DNA from: Streptomyces maremycinicus
GTDB lineage: Bacteria; Actinomycetota; Actinomycetes; Streptomycetales; Streptomycetaceae
Direction of reading: 5' to 3'
Assembly (NCBI RefSeq): GCF_001184025.1
Contig: NZ_BBYG01000009.1
Location: forward strand, 124,001 to 188,000
DNA: 64,000 bases
The notes beneath the pieces are model-generated. The model was not told the DNA's origin, did not search any database, and worked only from the letters and a program-made list of their open reading frames with translations. A program made the position numbers and the translations under genes. This document shows positions 9,720-18,633 of the stretch, one piece after another. Numbering within the stretch: the first letter of the stretch is position 1; each line of letters starts with the position of its first letter.

Positions 9720-10485
9720 CGGCCGCCTCCGGCCGGGCACGACGGCCGGACGTCCGCTTGGCGATCGGGCCGTAGGCCCCGCCCCCGAGGACCAGCACAC
9801 CACCCGCGACGATCATCCAGCCGATGGTGCCCAGCGGGCCGGGCTGCGACAGGGCGCCGAGCGCCGTGAAGCCCGTGGGGCGCTCCAGCATGCCGTTCAT
9901 GGGCCAGACGACGGCGTCGACCCGGGCCGCGACGGCGCTGCGCGCGACCGTGCCCTGCGCCGCGTCCGTGAGGTGGGCGGAGGAGTCCAGGGAGCCCTCC
10001 CGCTCGTCGCCGAGCAGGAAGAGCCGGCCCTCCGGGACCTTCACGGTCGGGATGTTCTTGTTCTCGGCGAGGCTGCCGGCGGGCAGATACGGTTCCTCGA
10101 TCTGCTTGCCGTTGACGGTCAGCTTGCCCTCGGTGCAGCAGGAGACCGTGTCGCCGCCGACCGCCACGACCCGCTTGACCACGGGCGCGTTGCTCGCCCA
10201 GGTCTTGTCGGTGAAGACGACGACGTCCCCGCGGCGCACCTCGTCGCCGTCGATGCGCTCGGCCAGCACACGGTCGCCGGCCGCGATCGTCGGGCTCATG
10301 GAGCTGGTGGGCACGGTGTACGGCCGGTAGAGCAGGGCTCCCCACCCGAATCCGCCGAGGAACAGCACGAGGCCCAGTGCGACGGCCAGTCCGGACAGAC
10401 GCTGTCCGGTCCGGCTGCCCACCGGGCCACTGCTGGTGCCACCGCCACTGTGCGGGGCCGTACGCGTCGTGCTCTCGCCACCCAT
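9709..10485 (-). CDS. sipZ: Type I signal peptidase SipZ
   Basis: Membrane serine/lysine peptidase that removes signal peptides from exported proteins. The 258-residue product (ATG at 10485) has an N-terminal anchor around residues 28-48, box B with the catalytic serine (VPTSSMSPTIAAGDRV), box D with the catalytic lysine (VVKRVVAVGGDTV) and a second membrane segment at the C-terminus before a basic tail. The length matches the reported size of streptomycete SipZ. The final box E is degenerate (LGDEREGSLDSS instead of GDHR-N-SxDSR). A GTG at 10557 would give a longer form but has no ribosome-binding site. Confidence 0.9.
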   Translation of the reverse strand: MGGESTTRTAPHSGGGTSSGPVGSRTGQRLSGLAVALGLVLFLGGFGWGALLYRPYTVPTSSMSPTIAAGDRVLAERIDGDEVRRGDVVVFTDKTWASNAPVVKRVVAVGGDTVSCCTEGKLTVNGKQIEEPYLPAGSLAENKNIPTVKVPEGRLFLLGDEREGSLDSSAHLTDAAQGTVARSAVAARVDAVVWPMNGMLERPTGFTALGALSQPGPLGTIGWMIVAGGVLVLGGGAYGPIAKRTSGRRARPEAAGAR

Positions 10486-10606
10486 GGATCCGCACCCTAC
10501 CCGGCGGTACCGAGCCGGGTCAGCCCTTCCTCCCCGGTCTTCCCGAGCCTTGGTCACAAGCTTGGGAAAGGGTTTGCCGAGTGGCGCCGGACCGGAAGCC
10601 GGAAGG

Positions 10607-11590
10607 TCAGCGGGCCGCGGAGCCCTCCGTGCGCCGACGGCGCCACAGCACGACGGGGACGGCGCCGACGAGGGCGAGACCCTGCGGGGCGACCGTCAGC
10701 GCCGCGGATCCCGCGCTCTGGGCGCTCAGGCCGTCCTGGTCGAAGGTGTCGGGCACCGGCAGCGTGCCCCAACGGGTGATCGGCCAGGCCTTGACGACGG
10801 CACGGCCGACGACCTGGTCGACGGGCACCATGCCGTGGTTCTTGTCCGACTGGTTGTAGCGCGAGTCGCGCGAGTTCTGACGGTGGTCGCCCATCACCCA
10901 GATGAAGCCCTTGGGGACCTTGACGGTGAACTGGCCGCCCTGGTCGTCCTGGCTGCACGGGGTGTTGCCGGGGTACACGTACGGCTCGTTCAGCGCCTTG
11001 CCGTTGACCGTGAGCGGGCCGGTGCCCTTGCACGCGACGGTGTCGCCGCCGACGCCGATGACCCGCTTGATCAGGTCCTTCTCCTCTGCGGACGGCATCA
11101 GGCCGATCCAGCTGAGGACGGTCTGGAAGGCGTTCGGATCAGCGGTGGCCTCGCCCGCCAGCCAGTTGTCGGGGTCGTGGAAGACGACGACCTCACCGCG
11201 CTCCGGCTCGGACCCGAACCACGGGGTCAGCTTGTCGACGAGGACCCGGTCGCCCTCCTTGAGGGTGTTCTCCATCGAGGCCGACGGGATGGAGAACGCC
11301 TGCACCAGGAACGTCTTGATCAGCAGCGCGAGGACGAGCGCGATACCGATCAGGATCGGCAGCTCCTTCCAGAAGGAGCGGGGCTTCTTCGGCTTCGGGG
11401 CCGGGCCACCGCCGGAACCACCGCCACCGGTCCGGGGCGGCTCGTCCGCCGGGGGGCCGTCGCCACCCGCCACCGGGTCATTCCCGGGGGTCACGGCGCT
11501 GTCGGAAGCCGGGTCGGCTGCTTCCACGGGATGACCGCGGTGCTCCTCGCCGTCGTGCCCGGACCGTGCGCCAACCGCCACATCCCCCAC
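10607..11590 (-). CDS. sipY: Type I signal peptidase SipY
   Basis: Main-type signal peptidase of 327 residues. It has a long Pro/Gly-rich cytoplasmic N-terminus, an anchor near residues 74-94, box B (FSIPSASMENTLKEGDRVLV, catalytic Ser), box D (DLIKRVIGVGGDTVA, catalytic Lys), box E (VMGDHRQNSRDSR) and a C-terminal membrane segment followed by RRRR. The GTG at 11590 is preceded by AGGAG five bases away. That start lies inside the 3' end of sipX, giving a 113-base overlap in another frame. Confidence 0.93.
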   Translation of the reverse strand: MGDVAVGARSGHDGEEHRGHPVEAADPASDSAVTPGNDPVAGGDGPPADEPPRTGGGGSGGGPAPKPKKPRSFWKELPILIGIALVLALLIKTFLVQAFSIPSASMENTLKEGDRVLVDKLTPWFGSEPERGEVVVFHDPDNWLAGEATADPNAFQTVLSWIGLMPSAEEKDLIKRVIGVGGDTVACKGTGPLTVNGKALNEPYVYPGNTPCSQDDQGGQFTVKVPKGFIWVMGDHRQNSRDSRYNQSDKNHGMVPVDQVVGRAVVKAWPITRWGTLPVPDTFDQDGLSAQSAGSAALTVAPQGLALVGAVPVVLWRRRRTEGSAAR

Positions 11591-12575
11591 GCCAACTCCT
11601 CACTCTGTGCCGCTGCCTGCCCCACGTACGACGCAGGCCCACCACTCCCATAACGAGCGGGAGTTCCGCAGGGCTCGGGAGTTGTCCAACCGATCCGTTC
11701 GGATCGCCGGGGGCAACCCTATGCGACGGCTGGGCGGACGCGGTCGCCGTGGCGGCCGAGCCGGTGACGGATGCGAAAGTTTGCGGTTCCTTGAGACGGA
11801 CCCAGTGCCCCAGCGGCCAGGCGATGACCATGGCCCGCCCCACGACCTCGTCCTCCGAGACGGTGCCGCCGTAGTCGGTGTTCTGGTGGGCCCGGGAGTC
11901 GGCGGAGTTGGCGCGGTGGTCGCCCATCACCCACAGCCGCCCCTGCGGGACGGTGATGTCGAACGACGTGCTGGAGGGCGCGTTGCCGGGATACAGATAC
12001 GACCCCTCTTCCAGGGGAACGCCGTTGACGGTGACGCGTCCCTGCGTGTCACAGCAGACCACACGGTCGCCACCCACCCCGACGACCCGCTTGATGAGGT
12101 CCTTCTCGTCGTCGGACGGCAGCAGGCCGATGAAGGTGAGCCCCTCCTTGATCTGCTTGACGACGACCGGGTCCGCCTTCTTGGCGGTGGTCTGCTCGTC
12201 GTCGAGCCAGCCGCCGGGGTCCTTGAAGACGACGACGTCCCCGCGCTCGGGCTTGGAGCCGAACCACGGGGTGAACTTGTCGACCAGGACACGGTCGCCG
12301 ATCCGGATCGTCTGCTCCATGGAGCCGGACGGGATCACGAAGGCCTGCACCAGGAACGTCTTCAGGACCAGGGCTATCAGGACGGCGACACCGACCAGCA
12401 GCGGTATCTCCCGGACGGCCGAGCGCCTGCGCTTGCGCTTGACCTTGCGCTGGAGCTTGCGCCGTTCCGCGCGGGTGCGGCCGGCGGCCGAACTGGACGT
12501 GCGCCGGGCGCCGGTGGGCAGAAGGTTGTCCGCGGCGCTGGTGGGGATGCCGCGCGGCCTGCCGCGGTTACCCAT
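11478..12575 (-). CDS. sipX: Type I signal peptidase SipX, 3' end overlapping sipY
   Basis: Signal peptidase of 365 residues with a very basic cytoplasmic N-terminus (residues 30-52), an anchor near 56-76, box B (FVIPSGSMEQTIRIGDRVLV), box D (DLIKRVVGVGGDRVV) and box E (VMGDHRANSADSR). Catalytic Ser and Lys are present. The last 37 codons run through the start of sipY in a different frame and encode an Arg-rich tail unlike the short C-terminus I recall for SipX homologues (about 320 residues). A one-base indel or a strain-specific loss of the stop is possible. It overlaps the sipW stop by 8 bases. Confidence 0.88.
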   Translation of the reverse strand: MGNRGRPRGIPTSAADNLLPTGARRTSSSAAGRTRAERRKLQRKVKRKRRRSAVREIPLLVGVAVLIALVLKTFLVQAFVIPSGSMEQTIRIGDRVLVDKFTPWFGSKPERGDVVVFKDPGGWLDDEQTTAKKADPVVVKQIKEGLTFIGLLPSDDEKDLIKRVVGVGGDRVVCCDTQGRVTVNGVPLEEGSYLYPGNAPSSTSFDITVPQGRLWVMGDHRANSADSRAHQNTDYGGTVSEDEVVGRAMVIAWPLGHWVRLKEPQTFASVTGSAATATASAQPSHRVAPGDPNGSVGQLPSPAELPLVMGVVGLRRTWGRQRHRVRSWRGGCGGWRTVRARRRGAPRSSRGSSRPGFRQRRDPRE

Positions 12576-13299
12576 GGGCGCCCTCCGCGCCGGGCACCCG
12601 CGCGTAGGCGCTCGGGCGGGACAGACGGGTGAGGTGCGCGAAGGGCCAGAGGATCCAGTCGGCGCGGCCGATCACCCGGTCCACGGGGATCATGCCGCCG
12701 CCCGGTGAACCGAGGTGGTCCCGCGAGTCGCTGGAGTGGCTGCGGTGGTCACCGAGGACGAACAGGGTGCCCTCGGGCACGTCCACGTCGAAGTCCACCG
12801 TGGACGCACGGTCGCCGGGATACAGGAACGTCGACTCGTCGACCGACCGGCCGTTCACCTTGATCCTCCCCTCCTTGTCGCAGCAGACCACGTGATCTCC
12901 CCCTACACCCACGACGCGCTTGATGTAGTCGAAGTTCCCGAAGTACCCGGCGCCGTCGAAGACGACGACATCACCGCGCCGCGGCTCGGCACCGAAACGG
13001 TACGCCAACTTATTTACGAGAACGCGGTCGCCGATCCTCAATCCGTTTTCCATGGATCCGCTGGGAATCTGGAACGGTTGCACCACGAAAGCGTTGAGGG
13101 CCAGCAAAAACAGCAGGCAGATCAGCAGGGTCAGACTGGTCCGGCCGCCCGGCAGCCACCGCGTGATCCGCTCCACCAACGCGAAACGCGACCGTCCCTC
13201 CGGTCCCTCCGCCTCCGGGGTCTCCTGGGAGACGTCCTCGGGAACGGAAGGGCGGGAGGAGCGGTCGCGCTCCGTCGTCGGCTGAGCTTCGGTGTCCAT
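12568..13299 (-). CDS. sipW: Type I signal peptidase SipW
   Basis: First of the four tandem signal peptidases, 243 residues. A single N-terminal anchor (around residues 53-73) precedes box B (FQIPSGSMENGLRIGDRVLV), box D (DYIKRVVGVGGDHVV) and box E (VLGDHRSHSSDSR). Unlike the other three it has no second membrane segment at its C-terminus. It lies 45 bases after rplS in the direction of transcription and overlaps sipX by 8 bases, so the sip genes probably share the rplS transcript. A short patch of codons rare for this genome (GTA AAT AAG TTG) encodes VNKL near residue 95. Confidence 0.93.
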   Translation of the reverse strand: MDTEAQPTTERDRSSRPSVPEDVSQETPEAEGPEGRSRFALVERITRWLPGGRTSLTLLICLLFLLALNAFVVQPFQIPSGSMENGLRIGDRVLVNKLAYRFGAEPRRGDVVVFDGAGYFGNFDYIKRVVGVGGDHVVCCDKEGRIKVNGRSVDESTFLYPGDRASTVDFDVDVPEGTLFVLGDHRSHSSDSRDHLGSPGGGMIPVDRVIGRADWILWPFAHLTRLSRPSAYARVPGAEGAHG

Positions 13300-13344
13300 C
13301 GGGGCCAGATGCTATCCGGCCGCGCCGTGAACGCCCGAGGGCGC

Positions 13345-13695
13345 TCAGTTGTCGCGCTTCTCCTTGATCTTCGCGGCCTTGCCGCGCAGCTCACGGAGGT
13401 AGTAGAGCTTGGCGCGACGCACGTCACCGCGGGTGACGAGCTCGATCTTCTCGACGATCGGGGTGTGCACCGGGAAGGTGCGCTCGACGCCGACGGAGAA
13501 GGAGACCTTGCGGACCGTGAAGGTCTCGCGGACACCGGCGCCCTGGCGGCGGATGACTACGCCCTTGAACTGCTGCACACGGGAGCGGTTGCCCTCGATG
13601 ACGCGGACGTGGACGTTGACGGTGTCACCCGGACGGAAGGCCGGGACGTCGCTGCGCAGCGACGCGGCGTCGACAGAGTCGAGCAGGTGAGACAT
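13345..13695 (-). CDS. rplS: 50S ribosomal protein L19
   Basis: L19 sits at the 30S-50S interface. The 116-residue product begins [16 protein letters not shown] and has the family core [20 protein letters not shown] and the C-terminal [14 protein letters not shown]. An in-frame start nine codons upstream is possible, but the 116-residue form equals the usual streptomycete length. The 137-base gap to trmD upstream contains a short perfect hairpin (13790-13804), possibly part of the rplS leader. sipW follows 45 bases downstream. Confidence 0.96.
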   Translation of the reverse strand: MSHLLDSVDAASLRSDVPAFRPGDTVNVHVRVIEGNRSRVQQFKGVVIRRQGAGVRETFTVRKVSFSVGVERTFPVHTPIVEKIELVTRGDVRRAKLYYLRELRGKAAKIKEKRDN

Positions 13696-13832
13696 TTCGT
13701 CTGCTTTCTTCGCTGATGCCACAGGTCATCAACGGAACTAGATGTTCGAGGATTGAGTGCCGTGTGCCCGTCGAGGCGGGCGTCGTGTCCCCCTGTGGCA
13801 GGGGCGCACACCGGACGGCGCACAACAGCGGC

Positions 13833-14666
13833 CTATTCTTCCACGCTGTCGGTCCTGCGCCAAAATCGACCGTACGGGGCACCCTCCGGGTCGGGCATCC
13901 AGCCCAGGATGGAGAGCATCTCGCGGTCCTTCTTGCCGAAGGTCCCCGGCTCGCAGCGCTCGATCAGGTCGGGCCGGTTGGCCGTGGTGCGCCGCAGGGC
14001 CTCGTCCCGGCGCCAGCGGGCGATCCTGCCGTGGTGGCCGCTGAGCAGCACCTCGGGGATCTCCCGGCCGCGCCAGGCGGGCGGCTTGGTGTAGATCGGC
14101 CCCTCCAGGAGGCTGGCCATGGCACCGGGGGCGAAGGAGTCGTCGCGGTGGGACTCGGCGTTGCCGAGCACGCCGGGCAGCAGGCGGGCCACCGCCTCGG
14201 TGACGACCAGGACGGCGGCCTCCCCGCCGGCCAGGACGTAGTCGCCGATGGAGACCTCGTAGACGGGGATCCGGGTGGCGTACTCGTCGATGACCCGCCG
14301 GTCGATGCCCTCGTAGCGGGCCGGGGTGAAGATCAGCCAGGGGCGTTCGGAGAGCTCGACCGCGAGTTCCTGGGTGAAGGGCCGGCCGCTGGGGGTCGGG
14401 ACGACGATCGCGGGCGCGTGCGCGCCCCGCTCGTAGCCGTCGGCGAGGACGGTGTCGAGCGCTTCGCCCCAGGGCTCGGTCTTCATGACCATGCCGGGTC
14501 CGCCGCCGTAGGGGGTGTCGTCGACCGTGTTGTGCCGGTCGTACGTCCACTCCCGCAGATCGTGCACGTGTACGTCCAGCCGGCCGCGCGCGCGTGCCTT
14601 GCCGACGAGGGAGACGTTCAGCGGGTCGAGGTACTCGGGGAAGATCGTGACGACGTCGAGGCGCAT
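13833..14666 (-). CDS. trmD: tRNA (guanine37-N1)-methyltransferase TrmD
   Basis: Uses S-adenosylmethionine to methylate G37 beside the anticodon, preventing +1 frameshifting. The 277-residue product shows the SPOUT trefoil-knot motifs, including YGGGPGMVMKTEP near residue 53, and GDYVLAGGEAAVLV with PGVLGNAESHRDDSF near 140-170. The N-terminus [13 protein letters not shown] is canonical. Its ATG overlaps the rimM stop by one base (TAATG), so the two are translationally coupled in the rpsP-khpA-rimM-trmD order. Confidence 0.97.
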   Translation of the reverse strand: MRLDVVTIFPEYLDPLNVSLVGKARARGRLDVHVHDLREWTYDRHNTVDDTPYGGGPGMVMKTEPWGEALDTVLADGYERGAHAPAIVVPTPSGRPFTQELAVELSERPWLIFTPARYEGIDRRVIDEYATRIPVYEVSIGDYVLAGGEAAVLVVTEAVARLLPGVLGNAESHRDDSFAPGAMASLLEGPIYTKPPAWRGREIPEVLLSGHHGRIARWRRDEALRRTTANRPDLIERCEPGTFGKKDREMLSILGWMPDPEGAPYGRFWRRTDSVEE

Positions 14667-15289
14667 TACGGCCGGTCCCCGTCCGCGTCGGCGTCCGCGT
14701 CGTCGGTGTCGCCGACCGCGTTCGCGTCCGTGTCCTCGTCCGCGTCCGCGTCCGCGTCCCGGGAGGAAACGATCTCGGCACGGTCGTCGATCAGACCGGG
14801 CGGCGGGTCGATGACGGCCCGCTGCTCCTCCAGATCGATCTCGATGACGATCGCCTCGACGAAGGGGATCATCACCTCGCTGCCGTCGGGCCGCTCGACG
14901 ATGAAGAGGTCCTGGGAGGGCAGATGCGAGATCTCCGTGATCCGGCCGACCTCCGCGCCGTCCTTGGTGACCACGTCCAGGTCCATCAGCTGGTGGTCGT
15001 AGTACTCGTCCTCCTCCTCGGGCAGCTCCGCGGGGTCGACCTCGGCGATCAGGAGGGTGTTGCGCAGCGCTTCGGCGGCGGTGCGGTCCCGCACCCCCTC
15101 GAAGCGCAGGAGGAGACGACCGCTGTGCACCCGGCCGGTCTCGATGGTCAGCGGGCCGGTCGAGGCCGGGTCCGTGGACAGGACGGCGCCGGGCGCGAGC
15201 CGCAGCTCCGGCTCGTCGGTGCGTACCTCGACGGTGACCTCGCCCTTGATGCCGTGGGCGCGGCCGATCCGCGCGACTACGAGCTGCAC
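14666..15289 (-). CDS. rimM: 16S rRNA processing protein RimM
   Basis: RimM binds S19 and assists maturation of the 30S head. The 207-residue product starts (GTG) [20 protein letters not shown], the RimM N-domain signature, and the PRC-barrel domain follows around residues 97-175. The last 35 or so residues are an acidic tail of repeated Asp-Ala (near [13 protein letters not shown]), encoded by a GTCCGC-type hexanucleotide repeat. That tail is outside the conserved fold and likely varies between strains. It lies between khpA and trmD. Confidence 0.94.
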   Translation of the reverse strand: MQLVVARIGRAHGIKGEVTVEVRTDEPELRLAPGAVLSTDPASTGPLTIETGRVHSGRLLLRFEGVRDRTAAEALRNTLLIAEVDPAELPEEEDEYYDHQLMDLDVVTKDGAEVGRITEISHLPSQDLFIVERPDGSEVMIPFVEAIVIEIDLEEQRAVIDPPPGLIDDRAEIVSSRDADADADEDTDANAVGDTDDADADADGDRP

Positions 15290-15408
15290 TTCTGAAGATC
15301 TCCTGTCGTACCTGTCGTCACATACCGGTCGTCACGACTGCCGTAACGACCACGGGCCGGGGACGGCCCAGTGGCCCTCCCCGGCCCGAGCCGGTGTTGC
15401 GAAACGCG

Positions 15409-15648
15409 TCAGCGGACGTGATCCACGTCGACGAGGTCGACGCGGACGCCACGGCCGCCGATGGCGCCCACGACGGTGCGCAGAGCGCGTGCGGTGCGGC
15501 CGTTGCGGCCGATCACCTTGCCGAGGTCGTCCGGGTGGACCCGGACCTCGAGCACGCGCCCGCGGCGCAGGTTGCGCGAGGCGACCTGCACATCGTCGGG
15601 GTTGTCGACGATGCCCTTCACGAGGTGCTCAAGCGCCTCTTCGAGCAT
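15409..15648 (-). CDS. khpA: KH-domain RNA-binding protein KhpA
   Basis: A 79-residue single-KH-domain protein that in other bacteria binds many RNAs. The KH GxxG loop is present as VIGRNGRTARALRTVV near residue 45. It starts five bases after the rpsP stop, so it is cotranscribed with S16, and rimM follows 119 bases later. This rpsP-khpA-rimM-trmD-rplS order is widespread in Gram-positive bacteria. Size and sequence are normal. Confidence 0.94.
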   Translation of the reverse strand: MLEEALEHLVKGIVDNPDDVQVASRNLRRGRVLEVRVHPDDLGKVIGRNGRTARALRTVVGAIGGRGVRVDLVDVDHVR

Positions 15649-15653
15649 GCTGC

Positions 15654-16073
15654 TCAGGCCTCGGTCGACTCGGACTCGGCGGCAGCCTCGTCCTTCTTCT
15701 CAGCCTTCTTCTTCTGGGTGATGGCCTCACCCTTGCCCGAGTCGTCGCCACCGAGGGCCTCGAACGACGGGCGAGCCTTCTTCGGCTCGGCGACGAGCAG
15801 CGGCGCCGGGGCGGGCTCGCCCTTGAACTTCTGCCAGTCGCCGGTCTTCTTCAGAATGGCGAGCACGGGCTCGGTCGGCTGCGCGCCGACACCCAGCCAG
15901 TACGCCACGCGGTCGGCGTCGACCTCGATGATCGACGGGTGGTACGTCGGCTGGTACTTGCCGATCTCCTCGATCGCACGACCGTCACGACGGGTGCGGG
16001 AGTCGGCGACGACGATGCGGTAGTGAGGCGCGCGGATCTTGCCCAGACGCTTCAGCTTGATCTTGACTGCCAC
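15654..16073 (-). CDS. rpsP: 30S ribosomal protein S16
   Basis: S16 is an early-assembling 30S protein. The 139-residue product opens [20 protein letters not shown] and carries the family [17 protein letters not shown] segment. Beyond about residue 85 it has a lysine/glutamate/alanine-rich extension typical of actinobacterial S16. It heads the ribosome-maturation operon. The 286 bases upstream, before the SprT-like gene, should hold the promoter, but no convincing -35/-10 pair was found. Confidence 0.97.
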   Translation of the reverse strand: MAVKIKLKRLGKIRAPHYRIVVADSRTRRDGRAIEEIGKYQPTYHPSIIEVDADRVAYWLGVGAQPTEPVLAILKKTGDWQKFKGEPAPAPLLVAEPKKARPSFEALGGDDSGKGEAITQKKKAEKKDEAAAESESTEA

Positions 16074-16359
16074 GGAAGTGGTGTCTCCTGGTCTTGACGT
16101 GGTTGGGCACGGCGAGATGGCCGCGTGGGGTTGCGGTACCCGAGTGCCCGATGGACGCGTCAGCCGGAGGAGAGAGGGGTCCTGTGCGACTGTCGAGTAC
16201 AGCTAGCCATTGTGCCACACCGCTCGGGTCCCTTCCGGCCACGGGTGGTCCCCGGGCATGCGGAAGCAACGCCCGGCGCGTGCGGGGCGCCGCCGGCGAC
16301 GGCCCCCCGCATCACACTGAACCGGCAGCCACGAGATGCCGGTGCATGACGGCGCGTGC

Positions 16360-16956
16360 CTAGGCGGCGCCCGCGATCTCCGGGATCCGGAACGGCTTGC
16401 CGCAGCCCCCGCACACGATCGGCGCCTGGGCCAGGACCGACGGTACGACCCGCACGTTGCGGCCGCAGTCGCACACGGCCTTGACCCGGACGCCGCCGCC
16501 GGAGGAGCCGTGCCGGGCCGCCGGGCCGCGGAAGCTGCGGGTGGTGTCGGAGGAGGTGGCCGCCAGATGGGCCTTGAGGGCCCGCTGGAGGCGCTCGATC
16601 GTCGGACGGTAGCGCCGCTTGGCCTCGGGGTTGAGCGTGACCAGGGAGAAACCGCTGCTGGGGTGGGGTTCCTCGGGGTGGTCCAGACCCAGTTCCTCGG
16701 CGATCGCGAGGAATCTGCGGTTGTGGTAGCGGCCGGCGCGGGAGGTGTCACGCACGCCGCGGGCTGCGGCGATGCCATGGACTGCCTCGTGAAGCAGTCG
16801 CTCGAAGGAGAGCTCGTGACCGCAGGCGGACGACGACTCCCCGATCAGGGACTCTGGCGCGGCAAGATCGGGCAGTTCGGGGTGGTACCGCTGAATGTCG
16901 GCCCACGCCTCTGCCAGTTCTGCGGCGAGAACAGGTGGTGTCTGTGTCGTGCTCAC
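16360..16956 (-). CDS. SprT-like zinc metalloprotease-fold protein
   Basis: A 198-residue protein not usually named in streptomycetes. Residues 56-60 are HEAVH, a HExxH zinc motif, and a third histidine in RYHNRRF (H78) matches the HExxH...H layout of the SprT/SPRTN family, whose members degrade DNA-crosslinked proteins. The C-terminus carries four cysteines (CDCG near 164 and CGGC near 183) forming a zinc ribbon, also a family feature. It stands alone between rpsP and proS. Catalytic activity and substrate are inferred. Confidence in the fold is good, in the role low. Confidence 0.75.
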   Translation of the reverse strand: MSTTQTPPVLAAELAEAWADIQRYHPELPDLAAPESLIGESSSACGHELSFERLLHEAVHGIAAARGVRDTSRAGRYHNRRFLAIAEELGLDHPEEPHPSSGFSLVTLNPEAKRRYRPTIERLQRALKAHLAATSSDTTRSFRGPAARHGSSGGGVRVKAVCDCGRNVRVVPSVLAQAPIVCGGCGKPFRIPEIAGAA

Positions 16957-17120
16957 GTAATGACAACGAGCGGGGGTGCCCCTGTGTTCCTATTCCGGGC
17001 CATCCCAAATAATTTGCACGTACCCGTCAGTTGCCGCTGATGCGTCCTGACGAGGGCGGGTGCGCTGATCTGCGGAGAAGCCTCACAGCTCCTACCAAGC
17101 TGGTGCGTAGGCCCACGTAC

Positions 17121-17155
17121 GCCCCGGCGCGTAGACGAGGTCCACGCGCCGGGGC
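17121..17155 (-). terminator. Terminator downstream of proS
   Basis: A perfect 11-bp inverted repeat (17121-17131 with 17145-17155) encloses a 13-base loop, about 60 bases past the proS stop codon and before the SprT-like gene. Confidence 0.65.
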
Positions 17156-17217
17156 AGGGAAGTTCCGCAGGGGCGCAAGAGGCCTTTCGGTCGCTCTCGC
17201 GAGCGGAGGGCGCTGCC

Positions 17218-18633
17218 TCAGTAAGCGCGCGCGACGACGGCGACGTTACCGGGGGCGTCCCCGTCGTCCGGCACCGACCCGTCCTCCGCGATCAGACAGC
17301 GTACGGTCAGCGACTGCTCGGCCAGCCTGGCCTCGCCTTCTTCGCCGAGGGTCGCCCACGGGACGCGCGCCCAGCCGCCGGCGGCGGCGACCTCGGCCGC
17401 CTCCTCGATCGTCGAGACGTCCGTCGTACGGGATTCGCGGCGCTCACGGGACTGCCGCAGCAACAGCGCCTGGTCCTCCTCGAGGACGGCGGGCAGCAGG
17501 CTTTCGAGCGCGTCGATCGCCACCGGCTCCTTGCCGCCCGGGATGCGGCGCGCCAGCATCGCGGTGCCGTTCTCCAGGTCACGGGGCCCGATCTCGACCC
17601 GGACCGGCACGCCCTTGAGCTCCCAGTCGACCGCGCGCCGCCCGAAGGGGACGTCGGTGCGGTCGTCGACCCGGACGCGGAGCCCCGCCGCCCTCAGCCG
17701 GTCACCCACCTCGCGGACCTTGGCCAGAACCGCCTCGTCCCCCTTGACCGCGAGGACGACGACCTGGATCTGCGCCAGCCGCGGCGGCACCCGCAGCCCG
17801 TCGTCGTCGCCGTGGATCATCACCAGGGCGCCGATCATGCGGGTCGTCGAGCCCCAGGAGGTCTGCCAGACCAGCTCCTGCGTGCCGTCGCTGGTCAGGT
17901 ACCGGGTGTCGAAGGCGCGGGCGAAGTTCTGGCCCAGCTCATGGCTGGTGACCATCTGGAGGGCCTTGCCGTCGCCCATCATGCTCTCGAGGGTGAGGGT
18001 GTTGACGGCGCCCGCGAAGCGCTCCTTGACCGTCTTGCGGCCGGAGACGAAGTCGATCGCGAGGACGTTCTCCAGGAAGTCGCCGTAGACCTCGCGCTGG
18101 ATGCGGGCGGCGAAGTCGCGGGCCTCCTCGTAGGTGGCGTGCGCGGTGTGCCCCTCCTGCCAGAGGAACTCGGACGTCCGCAGGAAGAGGCGCGGCCGCA
18201 GCTCCCAACGGACCACGTTGGCCCACTGGTTGATCAGCAGGGGCAGGTCGCGGTAGCTCTGCACCCACTTGGAGAAGTACTCGTTGACGATGGTCTCGGA
18301 GGTGGGCCGCACGACCGCCGGCTCCTCCAGCTCCTTGCCGCCCCCGTGTGTCACGACGGCCAACTCGGGTGCGAATCCCTCGACATGGTCCGCCTCGCGG
18401 GTGAGGTAGGACTGCGGGATCAGCAGCGGGAAGTACGCGTTCTCGGTGCCCGTGTCCTTGATGCGGGCGTCCAGCTCCGCCTGCATCCGCTCCCACAGCC
18501 CGTAACCGTACGGTCGGATCACCATGGTGCCGCGCACCGGGCCGTTGTCGGCCAGTTCGGCCTTGTTGATCAGATCCTGGTACCAGCGGGGGAAGTCGTC
18601 CGCCTGCGGGGTGAGAACGGGAGCCTTGGCCAT
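17218..18633 (-). CDS. proS: Prolyl-tRNA synthetase, archaeal/eukaryotic type
   Basis: Charges tRNA-Pro with proline. The 471-residue product is the shorter archaeal/eukaryotic-type ProRS: it has class II motif 2 as FLRTSEFLWQEGHTAHAT and motif 3 near the C-terminal half, but lacks the roughly 180-residue editing insertion of standard bacterial ProRS (about 570 residues). The ATG at 18633 (MAKAPVLTPQADDFPRWYQ) is the family start. Streptomycetes normally carry a bacterial-type ProRS elsewhere, so this may be a second copy; that cannot be seen here. It is divergent from the methyltransferase gene and followed by a terminator. Confidence 0.92.
   Translation of the reverse strand: MAKAPVLTPQADDFPRWYQDLINKAELADNGPVRGTMVIRPYGYGLWERMQAELDARIKDTGTENAYFPLLIPQSYLTREADHVEGFAPELAVVTHGGGKELEEPAVVRPTSETIVNEYFSKWVQSYRDLPLLINQWANVVRWELRPRLFLRTSEFLWQEGHTAHATYEEARDFAARIQREVYGDFLENVLAIDFVSGRKTVKERFAGAVNTLTLESMMGDGKALQMVTSHELGQNFARAFDTRYLTSDGTQELVWQTSWGSTTRMIGALVMIHGDDDGLRVPPRLAQIQVVVLAVKGDEAVLAKVREVGDRLRAAGLRVRVDDRTDVPFGRRAVDWELKGVPVRVEIGPRDLENGTAMLARRIPGGKEPVAIDALESLLPAVLEEDQALLLRQSRERRESRTTDVSTIEEAAEVAAAGGWARVPWATLGEEGEARLAEQSLTVRCLIAEDGSVPDDGDAPGNVAVVARAY

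Noticed and set aside
10486..10557. Longer SipZ starting at GTG 10557
   Set aside because: No ribosome-binding site there, while the ATG at 10485 gives the 258-residue length reported for SipZ.
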